Position numbers and translations under genes: made by a program
Part shown: positions 5,019 through 11,486 of the stretch, one piece after another
Layout of the letters: each line of letters begins with the position of its first letter
Numbering within the stretch: position 1 is the stretch's first letter
Notes under the pieces: generated by a model
Seen by the model: only the letters and a program-made list of their open reading frames with translations
What the model was told of the DNA's origin: nothing
The model's database searches: none
Origin: a virus
IMG/VR virus record: IMGVR_UViG_3300029448_000279
Coordinates: 1 to 29,394 of that record
Direction: 5' to 3' (one strand)
Length of the DNA stretch: 29,394 nt

Positions 5019-5742
5019 AATGAAAGATATGATGAATGAAATCCAAAAGTTAAATCAGACTCAAGGAGTACCACAAAAAAGTGGTAAGAAATATACGCAA
5101 GTTCAGGACAGAGTTGATGTCTTTAGAAAACATTGCGAATTTAATTATGGCATAGAAACTTCTATGATTATTGATGATGGCAAGCGAATAGTTTTTAAAG
5201 CTGTAGTCAAAGACTTGGAGGGTACTATAATTGGATGTGGATATGCAGAAGAAATTAGAGGACAGGGTTATGTTAATAAAACTTCTGCTGTAGAAAATTG
5301 CGAAACAAGTGCAATCGGTAGAGCTTTATCAAGTATTGGACTAAGTGGTGGTGAATATGCGTCATCTATGGAGATGGACATAGCCAAAAAGAAAAAAAAA
5401 GCCACAGAGAAAGCCACCAGACCACAAAACGCAGGTCAGATGAGTGGTAGTACCCAAGAACTAAAGAAAGCTATACAGCAAGCGGAAAAGGCTGAATGGA
5501 GGTTAATGTTTCCTGGCAGTAAGTCAGAGTCCTTTAAATCGCATAATGAGGCTATAAAAAGAATAAATGTTATGTTAGATAACATATTTAACCATACTGA
5601 TTATAGTCCAGAGAAAAAAATAAAATTTATTTCTGAATTTTTTAAAGGTAACAAAGATCGCATTGATCATTTACGCAAACTAAATGCTGATGAGTTTTAT
5701 AGAATTGATGAAAAGATTAAGAGGTTTGAAGATGAAAACTAA
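5011..5742 (+). CDS. ERF/Rad52-type single-strand annealing protein
   Basis: A 243-residue protein. Residues about 28-120 look like a phage ERF/Rad52-like annealing domain: YTQVQDRVDVFRKHC, then IVFKAVVKD, then the diagnostic KTSAVENCETSAIGRALSSI helix and GLSGGEYAS. A Lys-rich linker (KKKKKATEKAT) leads to a helical C-terminal domain of about 90 residues. These proteins coat and anneal single strands made by the paired exonuclease, encoded directly upstream with an 8-nt overlap. The last 11 nt overlap the LexA-like gene. The family call is good; which subfamily (ERF, Sak or other) is not settled by eye. Confidence 0.82.
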   Translation: MNKMKDMMNEIQKLNQTQGVPQKSGKKYTQVQDRVDVFRKHCEFNYGIETSMIIDDGKRIVFKAVVKDLEGTIIGCGYAEEIRGQGYVNKTSAVENCETSAIGRALSSIGLSGGEYASSMEMDIAKKKKKATEKATRPQNAGQMSGSTQELKKAIQQAEKAEWRLMFPGSKSESFKSHNEAIKRINVMLDNIFNHTDYSPEKKIKFISEFFKGNKDRIDHLRKLNADEFYRIDEKIKRFEDEN

Positions 5743-5938
5743 ATCGTTAAAAGAAAGTGTGTTTGACTTCATTATCTCTTACTCAAGTAGCAATGGATTC
5801 CCTCCAACTCAAGCAGAGATAGCTGACGGACTTGGACACAATACTCGGTCGGCAGTTCAACAAGCTCTTACTAAATTAGAAACCGAGAATAAGATTGCTA
5901 GGATAAAAGGTTTGTCCAGATCAATCAGAATAATTTAA
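5732..5938 (+). CDS. Stand-alone LexA-like winged-helix DNA-binding domain
   Basis: A 68-residue protein with ATG at 5732 and a GAGG-like site shortly upstream; the longer frame would start inside the previous gene without an RBS. The sequence follows the LexA N-terminal domain closely: a first helix, then GFPPTQAEIADGLG, then NTRSAVQQALTKLE and a wing ending RSIRI. The self-cleaving peptidase half of LexA is absent: the gene stops after the DNA-binding domain. It could repress phage or host SOS-type promoters, or interfere with host LexA by binding its boxes. It would not be inactivated by RecA-driven self-cleavage. Last gene of the rightward operon. Confidence 0.82.
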   Translation: MKTKSLKESVFDFIISYSSSNGFPPTQAEIADGLGHNTRSAVQQALTKLETENKIARIKGLSRSIRII

Positions 5939-6328
5939 TGCTTGCATTGCCTGATTCCATGTGATGAGGGCAATGTCTTTTTTTTTATAATCAGAAATTC
6001 TTACTCTGGCTGTAACATTTACTTTTGTTTTGACCGGCATAAATATAACTTGTTGTTCAGGAATAGAAACTAAACCAATTACATCACACTCATTTCTTGT
6101 AAGTGCAACTTTTTTTTTACATCCTTTGGAGGTAGTAAACATATAAATTTTTTTTCTACGAGTATCTGGAACTGATCTGGCTTTAACTTGTACTCTTATT
6201 AATCTACTATTGTAATGTGCAGCTATGTCAAAACCATTGATGTGTGCAATCTCATTAGGTATACCTATCTCCTCTAATCGTAAACAACAGATTAGCTCTC
6301 CAATCCTACCAACAGTAATTTCAGACAT
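5921..6328 (-). CDS. PD-(D/E)XK nuclease-like protein (Holliday-resolvase/homing-nuclease fold)
   Basis: A 135-residue protein. GRIGELICC with Glu11, GFDIAAH with Asp34 and VQVKAR with Gln47-x-Lys49 fit the E...D...(E/Q)xK core of the PD-(D/E)XK endonuclease family related to archaeal resolvases and group-I-intron nucleases. Gln replaces the usual Glu of ExK, as in some family members. The C-terminal part is basic with Lys-rich loops. It is the last gene of the leftward late operon, behind the endolysin, and overlaps the end of the plus-strand LexA-like gene by 18 nt tail-to-tail. Roles could include resolving packaged DNA, attacking competitor DNA, or homing. None is shown. Confidence 0.72.
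   Translation of the reverse strand: MSEITVGRIGELICCLRLEEIGIPNEIAHINGFDIAAHYNSRLIRVQVKARSVPDTRRKKIYMFTTSKGCKKKVALTRNECDVIGLVSIPEQQVIFMPVKTKVNVTARVRISDYKKKDIALITWNQAMQALNYSD
5945..5986 (+). terminator. Intrinsic terminator of the rightward operon
   Basis: CATTGCC (5945-5951) pairs perfectly with GGCAATG (5969-5975), leaving a 17-nt loop, and is followed by TC then nine T (5978-5986). It begins 6 nt after the LexA-like stop codon. It lies wholly inside the convergently transcribed nuclease gene. On the opposite strand no U-run follows the stem, so it should act only rightward. Confidence 0.8.
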
Positions 6329-6329
6329 T

Positions 6330-6785
6330 TTATATTACCAATCCCTTGGCATATCCTTTCTCTTTGTTGTAGGTTAGAACCTCTTTTCTATTCTCTCCAG
6401 AAGTTAGACTTACATGCACCCATCCAGAGTTCATATCTCCCGGTGTATAACACTCCAAAATACATTGATCAAAATCAAAATGGTTTATTATTATTTCCGC
6501 AAGATTAAGTGTGGACATCCCCAAGGCTTCTATATCCACAGCTTCGCCTTTAGTATGCTGACTTTTCTCACTTGATCCAATGGCTTTAGATAACTCAACA
6601 CATCGGTAACCAGAAGTAATGATAATAGCTTTATCAATTTTTTCTCGAAGCGGTTGTAGTATCTGGCTACATAAAAAAGTAAGTTTAGGTATGACTTCCT
6701 CTGGCGGTGTATTATCAATACCTAGACGAGCAGCTGTCTGTGACTTTGTAAATTCTGATAACTTAAAATGTTTCGACAGTTGCAT
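6330..6785 (-). CDS. Endolysin, peptidase M15 family (zinc D,D-/L,D-carboxypeptidase type)
   Basis: A 151-residue protein. The ATG at 6785 is chosen because the protein then starts MQLSKHFKLSEFTKSQTAAR, the usual beginning of this family; a TTG at 6815 would add ten residues inside the holin gene. Zinc ligands are visible: His77 and Asp84 in SQHTKGEAVDIE, and His124 in GWVHVSL. ITSGYRC near 56-62 is the family's substrate-loop motif. The enzyme cleaves peptidoglycan peptide bonds at lysis. It lies right after the holin gene. Single-domain, with no signal peptide, so it should depend on the holin. Confidence 0.88.
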   Translation of the reverse strand: MQLSKHFKLSEFTKSQTAARLGIDNTPPEEVIPKLTFLCSQILQPLREKIDKAIIITSGYRCVELSKAIGSSEKSQHTKGEAVDIEALGMSTLNLAEIIINHFDFDQCILECYTPGDMNSGWVHVSLTSGENRKEVLTYNKEKGYAKGLVI

Positions 6786-6786
6786 T

Positions 6787-7179
6787 TTACTTCGTAAGTT
6801 TTTTGTGTTTCTCAAATGATCTTAAGCCACCTAATCCTAGCATACCTAAAAGTACTGTCATCAAAGTATCCATATCAAATGTAGGTATCTCCATCTTGAG
6901 TCCAAATAAAGCTAAAAAAAATATTAGAAAAGGTTGAATAATAAAATGGTATCCCATTGCTAAAGTACAAATCCATCCACAGGCAGGTCGCCATCCAGCG
7001 ATCCACCAATGACGACTCTGAGCTTCAGCTTTATTTACATCAATCTGTGATTTAGCAATTTCATGCGCCTGTTTATCAGCCATCGTTGCAATTTCATGTG
7101 CAAGTTTATTTTTCTGGTCTTTATCTTCTATGAATTTATCAAGTAACGAAGTTACAGGGCCTATTAGAGCAGTTAACAT
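6787..7179 (-). CDS. Holin, GTA/3TM holin-like
   Basis: A 130-residue protein with a strong RBS (AAGGAGGTAGA-ATG). The N-terminal half is an amphipathic helix rich in Lys, Asp, Ala and Gln. It is followed by RHWWIAGWRPACGWICTLAM, hydrophobic stretches at about 60-78 and 80-95, and a third at about 102-119 (MTVLLGMLGLGGLRSF). This is the pattern of the 3TM holin family known from gene transfer agents and many phages. Holins form the membrane lesion that releases the endolysin; the endolysin gene follows immediately. Confidence 0.8.
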   Translation of the reverse strand: MLTALIGPVTSLLDKFIEDKDQKNKLAHEIATMADKQAHEIAKSQIDVNKAEAQSRHWWIAGWRPACGWICTLAMGYHFIIQPFLIFFLALFGLKMEIPTFDMDTLMTVLLGMLGLGGLRSFEKHKKLTK

Positions 7180-7188
7180 TCTACCTCC

Positions 7189-7371
7189 TTAATGTAGACT
7201 TTCACCTTCAAGGGTGATCATGTCTGTATTTAACAGTATATTTAGATGTTCTGCAAGTTTATTTGCATCGGATAAATCCTTACAACCAAAGAAACGAATA
7301 CATACTGTGGGTGGTTGTTTTCCCTTTTTTTTACTTTCTATCTCAACAGTAAATGTATAGAAGTCTGTCAT
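7189..7371 (-). CDS. Hypothetical small protein in the lysis cassette
   Basis: A 60-residue soluble protein (MTDFYTFTVEIESKKKG...). The ATG at 7371 shares one base with the upstream stop (TGATG). No membrane segment or motif recognised; predicted beta-alpha with a KLAEHLNILLN helix. It sits between a membrane protein and the holin. Confidence 0.6.
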   Translation of the reverse strand: MTDFYTFTVEIESKKKGKQPPTVCIRFFGCKDLSDANKLAEHLNILLNTDMITLEGESLH

Positions 7372-7844
7372 CACATACCTAATAAATAATAAAACTCTAT
7401 TAATAATATTGTAACTGCTAATCCTACAGAACCAAGTATTATTAAATTATTTCTGAATCTTCTCTTTCTGGCTATTTGTTCCTTAATCCTTTGTTTATTT
7501 AAAGCTCGTTGATGAGCAATTTCTTTTTGGAGCTGTTCCCATTTATTTAGACCATCATCAACATACAATAAAAAAATTTCTCTGAGTTGCGCTCTCTGTT
7601 TTTCTATCTCTTGTTTGCGAATAAACGCAGCGATGGCATCTTGCTCAACTCCTGTAAACTTACCGAGAAAACCTGTGTTACCTTTTCTAGATGAGTGTGT
7701 TTCTAAATGCGCTTCATTACTCGCCCACTTCATTATCGGTGAAGCAAGCTCATGCAATTCTTTGCCAGCTTTGATACCTCTCTCTACTAAAGATATACCT
7801 GTCTTGATTGCAGCGAAAGCGGTTAACGGATCAATGAGAGCCAT
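7371..7844 (-). CDS. Virion/lysis-associated protein with coiled coil and C-terminal membrane helix
   Basis: A 157-residue protein. The N-terminus (MALIDPLTAFAAIKTGISL) is an amphipathic helix of a type common in phage proteins next to holins. A long Gln/Lys/Arg/Glu-rich helix (about 75-130) likely forms a coiled coil. A single membrane segment (about 134-155) ends the protein. The order coiled coil then C-terminal anchor and its position between an XhlA-like gene and the holin suggest a role in lysis or envelope interaction. It is not a classical spanin, which has its anchor or lipobox at the N-terminus. Function inferred only from place. Confidence 0.6.
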   Translation of the reverse strand: MALIDPLTAFAAIKTGISLVERGIKAGKELHELASPIMKWASNEAHLETHSSRKGNTGFLGKFTGVEQDAIAAFIRKQEIEKQRAQLREIFLLYVDDGLNKWEQLQKEIAHQRALNKQRIKEQIARKRRFRNNLIILGSVGLAVTILLIEFYYLLGM

Positions 7845-7846
7845 TA

Positions 7847-8035
7847 TTATAACTTCATAAACACAGAGATTAAAGCTACAAGTACAGCAACTGTGTTAGC
7901 CATCATTATGGACTCAAGTCTTTTTATTCTAGATTTAAGATCAGAAATATTATCATGTATATTACGATACCTTTCAGAACAAACTTCCTCATGTTTAGTT
8001 ATTCTCATCTCATTCTTATCCGCTTTAGTTGCCAT
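7847..8035 (-). CDS. XhlA-like small protein (coiled coil plus membrane helix)
   Basis: A 62-residue protein. Residues 1-44 are charged and heptad-like (YRNIHDNISDLKSRIKRLES), and residues 45-62 form one membrane helix (MMANTVAVLVALISVFMKL). This matches hemolysin XhlA and other short holin-accessory proteins in length and layout. The start overlaps the upstream stop as TAATG. It heads the lysis cassette XhlA-like / 157-residue protein / 60-residue protein / holin / endolysin. Confidence 0.65.
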   Translation of the reverse strand: MATKADKNEMRITKHEEVCSERYRNIHDNISDLKSRIKRLESIMMANTVAVLVALISVFMKL

Positions 8036-8244
8036 TACTTTTTACCTAACAAATCCTTGTCTGCTTTTCTAGCACCACCTTTACCAGATACAAAAGACTT
8101 TACCCTACCCATTGCCCAGGCATGTGCTGAAGTTTTTGGTCTGCTACCGCTACTATAGTAAGCACCTAAACCTCTACGATAAACTTTATCTAAGGTGGAT
8201 TTACCAAATCTTCCTGAACCTGGTATGCTAGAATATTTACTCAT
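8035..8244 (-). CDS. Small basic Gly/Ser-rich phage protein (DUF5824-like)
   Basis: A 69-residue protein with a conserved-looking core: KVYRRGLGAYYSSGSRPKTS, then AWAMGRVKSFVSGKGGARKADKDL. I recall this pattern (RGLaAY..SGSR, W..aRv.SFv.G..G.rkaD.DL) from small uncharacterised phage proteins of the DUF5824 type, but could not verify the match. Strongly basic, so possibly DNA-binding or packaged. The start overlaps the previous stop as ATGA. Confidence 0.65.
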   Translation of the reverse strand: MSKYSSIPGSGRFGKSTLDKVYRRGLGAYYSSGSRPKTSAHAWAMGRVKSFVSGKGGARKADKDLLGKK

Positions 8245-8348
8245 TTCTTTTTCCTCAGTTTTTTTAGATCAGCTCCTGTAATTTTGTTTCTCGGTTTTGC
8301 AACCGCAGCTAACTTCTTTTGCTTTGGACTATATTTACTAAATGGCAT
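8241..8348 (-). CDS. 35-residue Lys-rich mini-protein
   Basis: ATG at 8348, TGA at 8241-8243; the protein starts MPFSKYSPKQKKLAAVAKP and ends LKKLRKKK. A GGAG ribosome-binding site lies about 9 nt upstream. It is coupled at both ends: TAATG with the previous gene and ATGA with the next. About one third of residues are Lys or Arg. Near the 3' end an in-frame A_AAA_AAA run (8265-8259) could allow a -1 shift into the next gene. Function unknown; a nucleic-acid-binding peptide is plausible. Confidence 0.65.
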   Translation of the reverse strand: MPFSKYSPKQKKLAAVAKPRNKITGADLKKLRKKK

Positions 8349-8539
8349 TATCCTTTACTCCTTTGTTTTGATATTCTATCCATCATCGCTGGTGTTAGTT
8401 TACCCTGTTTATATAAACGAGCAGTTCTCTTAATCTCTGCTTCTCTGGCTTTAGGATTCTTTGCCCCAGATACATACTTCTTTGGAACTCCTCCTTTAGT
8501 TTTAGCTACAGGATTAAACTTTCTCATTAGTTTACGCAT
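8348..8539 (-). CDS. Small basic protein, hypothetical
   Basis: A 63-residue protein starting MRKLMRKFNPVAKTKGGVPK, with a charged helix KNPKAREAEIKRTARLYKQG. The block VPKKYVSGAKNPKAREAEIKR looks like a conserved small protein of marine phages, though I cannot name the family safely. The only SD-like sequence is the upstream A-rich run; the start shares one base with the stop of the 17-residue peptide gene (TAATG). Translation therefore probably depends on re-initiation or on the frameshift described at 8551-8557. Confidence 0.6.
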   Translation of the reverse strand: MRKLMRKFNPVAKTKGGVPKKYVSGAKNPKAREAEIKRTARLYKQGKLTPAMMDRISKQRSKG

Positions 8540-8592
8540 TATTTTTTTTTCTTTTTTTTAGTCATTGGTTTCTTTTTTCCATATCCTGGCAT
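8539..8592 (-). CDS. 17-residue poly-lysine peptide
   Basis: ATG at 8592, TAA at 8539-8541, encoding MPGYGKKKPMTKKKKKK (nine Lys of 17). AAAGGAGAG lies 5 nt upstream, one of the best ribosome-binding sites in the window, which argues that the peptide is made even though it is tiny. It overlaps the next gene by one base. The homopolymeric Lys codons contain a canonical slippery heptamer. It may serve mainly as a leader that delivers ribosomes to the following gene, or may be a polycation in its own right. Confidence 0.6.
   Translation of the reverse strand: MPGYGKKKPMTKKKKKK
8551..8557 (-). promoter_or_regulatory. Candidate -1 frameshift heptamer A_AAA_AAG
   Basis: In the reading frame of the 17-residue gene the codons ACT-AAA-AAA-AAG contain the heptamer A AAA AAG in the correct phase (8557-8551). 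A -1 slip then reads GAA-AAA-AAA-ATA-ATG and enters the 63-residue gene in frame with no stop. This is the most efficient bacterial slippery heptamer class. No obvious 3' stimulatory stem-loop was found by eye. Confidence 0.45.
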
Positions 8593-8708
8593 TTACTCTC
8601 CTTTCTATACCCCCATCTATTCTCGGACTTATCCCACACACCCTTCATAGCTTTAGGTATCTTAATTAAAAAATTACTAAACCTTATTATGTGTTTAGTT
8701 AACTGCAT
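8562..8708 (-). CDS. Possible 48-residue basic protein (overlaps the poly-Lys peptide)
   Basis: An open frame from ATG 8708 to TGA 8562-8564, starting MQLTKHIIRFSNFLIKIPKA. Its ATG shares a base with the stop of the tail chaperone gene (TAATG), the genome's usual junction, and it would fill an otherwise empty 115-nt gap. Against it, there is no good Shine-Dalgarno and its last 10 codons overlap the better-supported 17-residue gene in another frame. The first half is amphipathic and could be a membrane-active helix. Confidence 0.35.
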   Translation of the reverse strand: MQLTKHIIRFSNFLIKIPKAMKGVWDKSENRWGYRKESKCQDMEKRNQ

Positions 8709-9010
8709 TATTCAGGCTTAGTTGGAAATGTTACATTATCTACATCTTCTGCTGTATCATCATCAGATATAGTGCTTGGCAAATCTCTAAGTGCTTGTCT
8801 ATAAGTTGTCATTTCTGTACTCATAGTTACATCAGATAAAGCATAATAATCTGTTTCTTTTAACAAATCATTTCTTTTCATTCTAAGATTAACCATTGCT
8901 CTGTCTTTTGCTCCATTGTTCCACTCAGTATCCCTAGCTTCTAATTCAGCTATTTCTTCTGATGTCAAAGCAACCTGAACACCATTAACGATTTTATATT
9001 GATAAGACAT
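8708..9010 (-). CDS. Phage tail assembly chaperone-like protein (Phage_tail_APC type)
   Basis: A 100-residue protein with a strong RBS (AAGGAGGTAAAT-ATG). The pattern R...R..LL.ETDYYALSD, then YRQALRDLPST and a C-terminal VTFPTKPE is that of the phage tail/fibre assembly chaperone family with the LRDlP and FPxxP signature. It closes the fibre locus, directly behind the last fibre gene, so it probably folds or attaches the distal fibres. Probably not in the mature virion. Confidence 0.75.
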   Translation of the reverse strand: MSYQYKIVNGVQVALTSEEIAELEARDTEWNNGAKDRAMVNLRMKRNDLLKETDYYALSDVTMSTEMTTYRQALRDLPSTISDDDTAEDVDNVTFPTKPE

Positions 9011-9024
9011 ATTTACCTCCTTTC

Positions 9025-9612
9025 TTATTTAGTTTGTCCATATAAAGTGAATGTTCCATCAGCAATGTTGCCACTACTAAAACTAAATTCTATGTAATTG
9101 TAAGCAGTTGTCGCATCTAATACCCAAGATTCTGTTACTAAAGCACGAACATCATTTTGATTTTTTATAGAAAAATTATTTCTAATTGTTAAATAAGTTC
9201 CTGTATCTCTCAATGCTTCAAAATACATAACCCCATTATATGGATAACCTGCATCATTCCCTAAAGCAAAATCACCAAGAGCATAATTACTTTTTCCACT
9301 TCCACTATTTGCACCATCAGCTCCACCACATTTAGTAAAATGATATCCATAATGATAAGTACCTGTAACAAATGAACTTCCATTATCTGAAGAAACTCTT
9401 GATCTAAAATTTACACTATTTGTAACAGGTTTAAGTCCTGTATATTCAACAATGTATTTATCATAAGTATCAGTAATAAGTGTGTTATCAAAAGATAGAG
9501 TTGCTGTAGATGATGTAATATCTGTTGTGTTTAATTTAACCAACCCACCTGCTTCAAAAGGTAATGCAGTTACACTAGATAAAGTATTATTATTTGCTTT
9601 AATTATTGCCAT
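9025..9612 (-). CDS. Tail fibre protein (distal/receptor-binding type), paralogue of upstream fibre
   Basis: A 195-residue beta-rich protein. From the motif AGGLVKLNTT onward it parallels the C-terminal half of the preceding 345-residue fibre: (AG)GLVKL, a STATL/DNT strand, T.YDKYIVEY, VNFRSRVSSDNGSS, and a common ending GTFTLYGQTK against RHFTIYGLAK. It lacks the N-terminal virion-attachment domain and has only a 20-residue leader before the shared part. It could be a second tip, an alternative receptor-binding head, or a product of gene splitting. The start overlaps the previous stop (TAATG). Confidence 0.65.
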   Translation of the reverse strand: MAIIKANNNTLSSVTALPFEAGGLVKLNTTDITSSTATLSFDNTLITDTYDKYIVEYTGLKPVTNSVNFRSRVSSDNGSSFVTGTYHYGYHFTKCGGADGANSGSGKSNYALGDFALGNDAGYPYNGVMYFEALRDTGTYLTIRNNFSIKNQNDVRALVTESWVLDATTAYNYIEFSFSSGNIADGTFTLYGQTK

Positions 9613-10649
9613 TATTTTGCTAACCCATAAATTGTAAAATGTCGCATTATTATATTACCTGAACCCATATAAAATTTTAATCCATTAACCACTCCTGTAT
9701 ATCCGTTAGGGTCTTGACCACCTTGAAAAGTATATCCTGCTGTATTTGCATTAGTAGCAGCACTATATTGAAATCCGTGTATTCTTGTAGCTATTGTTGT
9801 GCTATTGGCATTTGATAAATCAAAAACTACTGTTCCTGTTTCTCCTGTTGCATTGCCACTTGCACCCCCAATTTGCATTGTTGAACCTCCGTGTGCATCA
9901 TAATAATAGGTAGAACTTGTCATTGCACCATTTTCATAAGTATAATTTGCAGTAACTTCAGACCCACCTACATAAAATCTTATGTTTAAACCGACATTAT
10001 CTGTAACATATTGGTATCCAGCAATAATTTTATAATTATCATAAGTAGAATTTATATATGTACTATCTACAATATATTCTGATGCACCAGAAGAAGCAGT
10101 TGTATTTAACAATTTAACTAGTCCACCTGCACTACCAAAAGATAGATTACCACTACCATCTGTAATTAATGCTTTGTCTGCACTTGGTGCTGTGCTTGGC
10201 AAGGTTAGTGTATAACTCTGCCCTGCCGAATGAGGTGGGCCTTTTATCTTCACACCATGAGTATTGACTTCGCAGTTAAGTTGGATCGCTCCTGAATCTG
10301 AACCTGCTCCTTTTGATATGATAGTTGGTGCAGTAGCTAACTTGTCATTCGTAACTGTGTTATCGCTAGGTGTTCCTATGTTTAACACATCACCTAAAGC
10401 TAAAATAAAATCTATTGAATCGCCTGTGCTTAAATTGCTAGCGAAAGTCAAAGTACTGCCTGAAACGCTAAAAGAATCTTGTGGAGCTTGTATCACCCCA
10501 TTTAAACTAACAATAAGATGATTTGCACTAGCAGGACTAAAGTTAGCAGAGTTATGCTGTAGGGTATAAGCTGCTTGACCATTAACTGCTGTAATAGAAT
10601 CTAGCTTCTTATATGCTCCGATTTCTGGTTGTTTTCCTATGTATGGCAT
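9612..10649 (-). CDS. Tail fibre protein with marine-phage-type N-terminal domain
   Basis: A 345-residue protein. The N-terminus (MPYIGKQPEIGAYKKLD...) followed by AAYTLQH, HLIVSLNGVIQAP, FSVSGSTLTFAS and GDSIDFILAL forms the beta-sandwich repeat often found at the virion-proximal end of marine phage fibres. A linker with TVTNDKLA follows, then a LTLPSTAP / KALITDGSGNLSFGSAGG shaft segment, and a C-terminal head (from about 178) shared with the next gene. It is coupled by TAATG to the preceding chaperone-like gene and has AAGGATGG upstream. Presumed role: adsorption to the host surface. Confidence 0.72.
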   Translation of the reverse strand: MPYIGKQPEIGAYKKLDSITAVNGQAAYTLQHNSANFSPASANHLIVSLNGVIQAPQDSFSVSGSTLTFASNLSTGDSIDFILALGDVLNIGTPSDNTVTNDKLATAPTIISKGAGSDSGAIQLNCEVNTHGVKIKGPPHSAGQSYTLTLPSTAPSADKALITDGSGNLSFGSAGGLVKLLNTTASSGASEYIVDSTYINSTYDNYKIIAGYQYVTDNVGLNIRFYVGGSEVTANYTYENGAMTSSTYYYDAHGGSTMQIGGASGNATGETGTVVFDLSNANSTTIATRIHGFQYSAATNANTAGYTFQGGQDPNGYTGVVNGLKFYMGSGNIIMRHFTIYGLAK

Positions 10650-10972
10650 TAGCTACCATCCTTTGGGTATTTCTTTTTAATTGCAGTAACATTTTCTTGC
10701 CACTTAGTAATTCCATTTTCTGTAATGTATTCAAGCTGTTGTTCAACAGTTCCATACTCTGCTTTTCTATTAGCTATTGCTGTTGCATTTTTTTCTAGTT
10801 TATCTGCATCAGATTCTTTAGCTTTGAGTTCGTCATCTGTTGGTTTAGCTTTATCTTTTATATTCCATTCAGAAATATATGCACCTTTACCATCATCTTG
10901 CAAAGTTACTTCTGATAAAAAGTTAACACTTCTTCCCATATATGCTTCTATTTTTTTATCAAGATTTGCCAT
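10649..10972 (-). CDS. XkdW-like tail fibre assembly protein (paralogue 2)
   Basis: A 107-residue mostly helical protein, with RBS TAGGAG before ATG. Its C-terminal block, EYGTVEQQLEYITENGITKW...KKKYPK, matches the signature at the end of the 91-residue gene at 11487-11762. XkdW-type proteins carry such a QLdyi..nG...w....k.kyP motif and accompany fibre genes. The N-terminal half differs between the two paralogues, perhaps to fit their partner fibres. It sits between two fibre genes. Confidence 0.65.
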   Translation of the reverse strand: MANLDKKIEAYMGRSVNFLSEVTLQDDGKGAYISEWNIKDKAKPTDDELKAKESDADKLEKNATAIANRKAEYGTVEQQLEYITENGITKWQENVTAIKKKYPKDGS

Positions 10973-10973
10973 A

Positions 10974-11483
10974 TTAAACTCCTAATTTAAATGCTCCAAA
11001 ATAAGTATGAGGTGTAGTTGCATTACCATAAGCTGTGGGAGTTCCACTTGATAAGCCTGGATATGAATAAAACTCAATGTAATCACTAGAACCATTCATA
11101 TCAAAAACACCAACTGCTATTGGGTTACCACTATTTGCAGGATTATTTCTAAAATCTATATACCCATAAACTCTTATACTACTTGATGTTCCATTCTTAA
11201 AAATTTCATTTAATATCCAATTAACTGTTCCTTGACCTTCACTTGCATATTCAGAATTTGCAAATACAAAATATTTTCCTGCCGTTGTGGGTGTAAATCT
11301 ATAATTAGTTGAGTTGTCATATTGCCCACCAGAGTCAAAAGTTTCAGTATTGCATAAAAGTTTGTTACGAGCATTATTAGTTAATGTTTGATTTGCACTT
11401 AAATATGCAAAAAATGCAGGGGTATTATCATCACTACCTACACCAGTTGCTAACGAATCTGTTAATATTTTACTTAATGGCAT
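10974..11483 (-). CDS. C1q-like tail fibre/tip protein
   Basis: A 169-residue protein, RBS AAAGGAATAG. It has the layout of a C1q/TNF-like beta-jelly-roll: NTPAFFAYLSANQTL near the start, NTETFDSGGQYDNST, YRFTPTTAGKYFVFAN, a central strand IRVYGYIDFRN, then SDYIEFYSYPG and TYFGAFKLGV at the end. Such trimeric heads occur at the tips of phage fibres and bind surface glycans or proteins. No N-terminal virion-attachment domain is present, so it probably joins another fibre. Flanked by the two XkdW-like genes. Confidence 0.7.
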   Translation of the reverse strand: MPLSKILTDSLATGVGSDDNTPAFFAYLSANQTLTNNARNKLLCNTETFDSGGQYDNSTNYRFTPTTAGKYFVFANSEYASEGQGTVNWILNEIFKNGTSSSIRVYGYIDFRNNPANSGNPIAVGVFDMNGSSDYIEFYSYPGLSSGTPTAYGNATTPHTYFGAFKLGV

Positions 11484-11486
11484 AAT

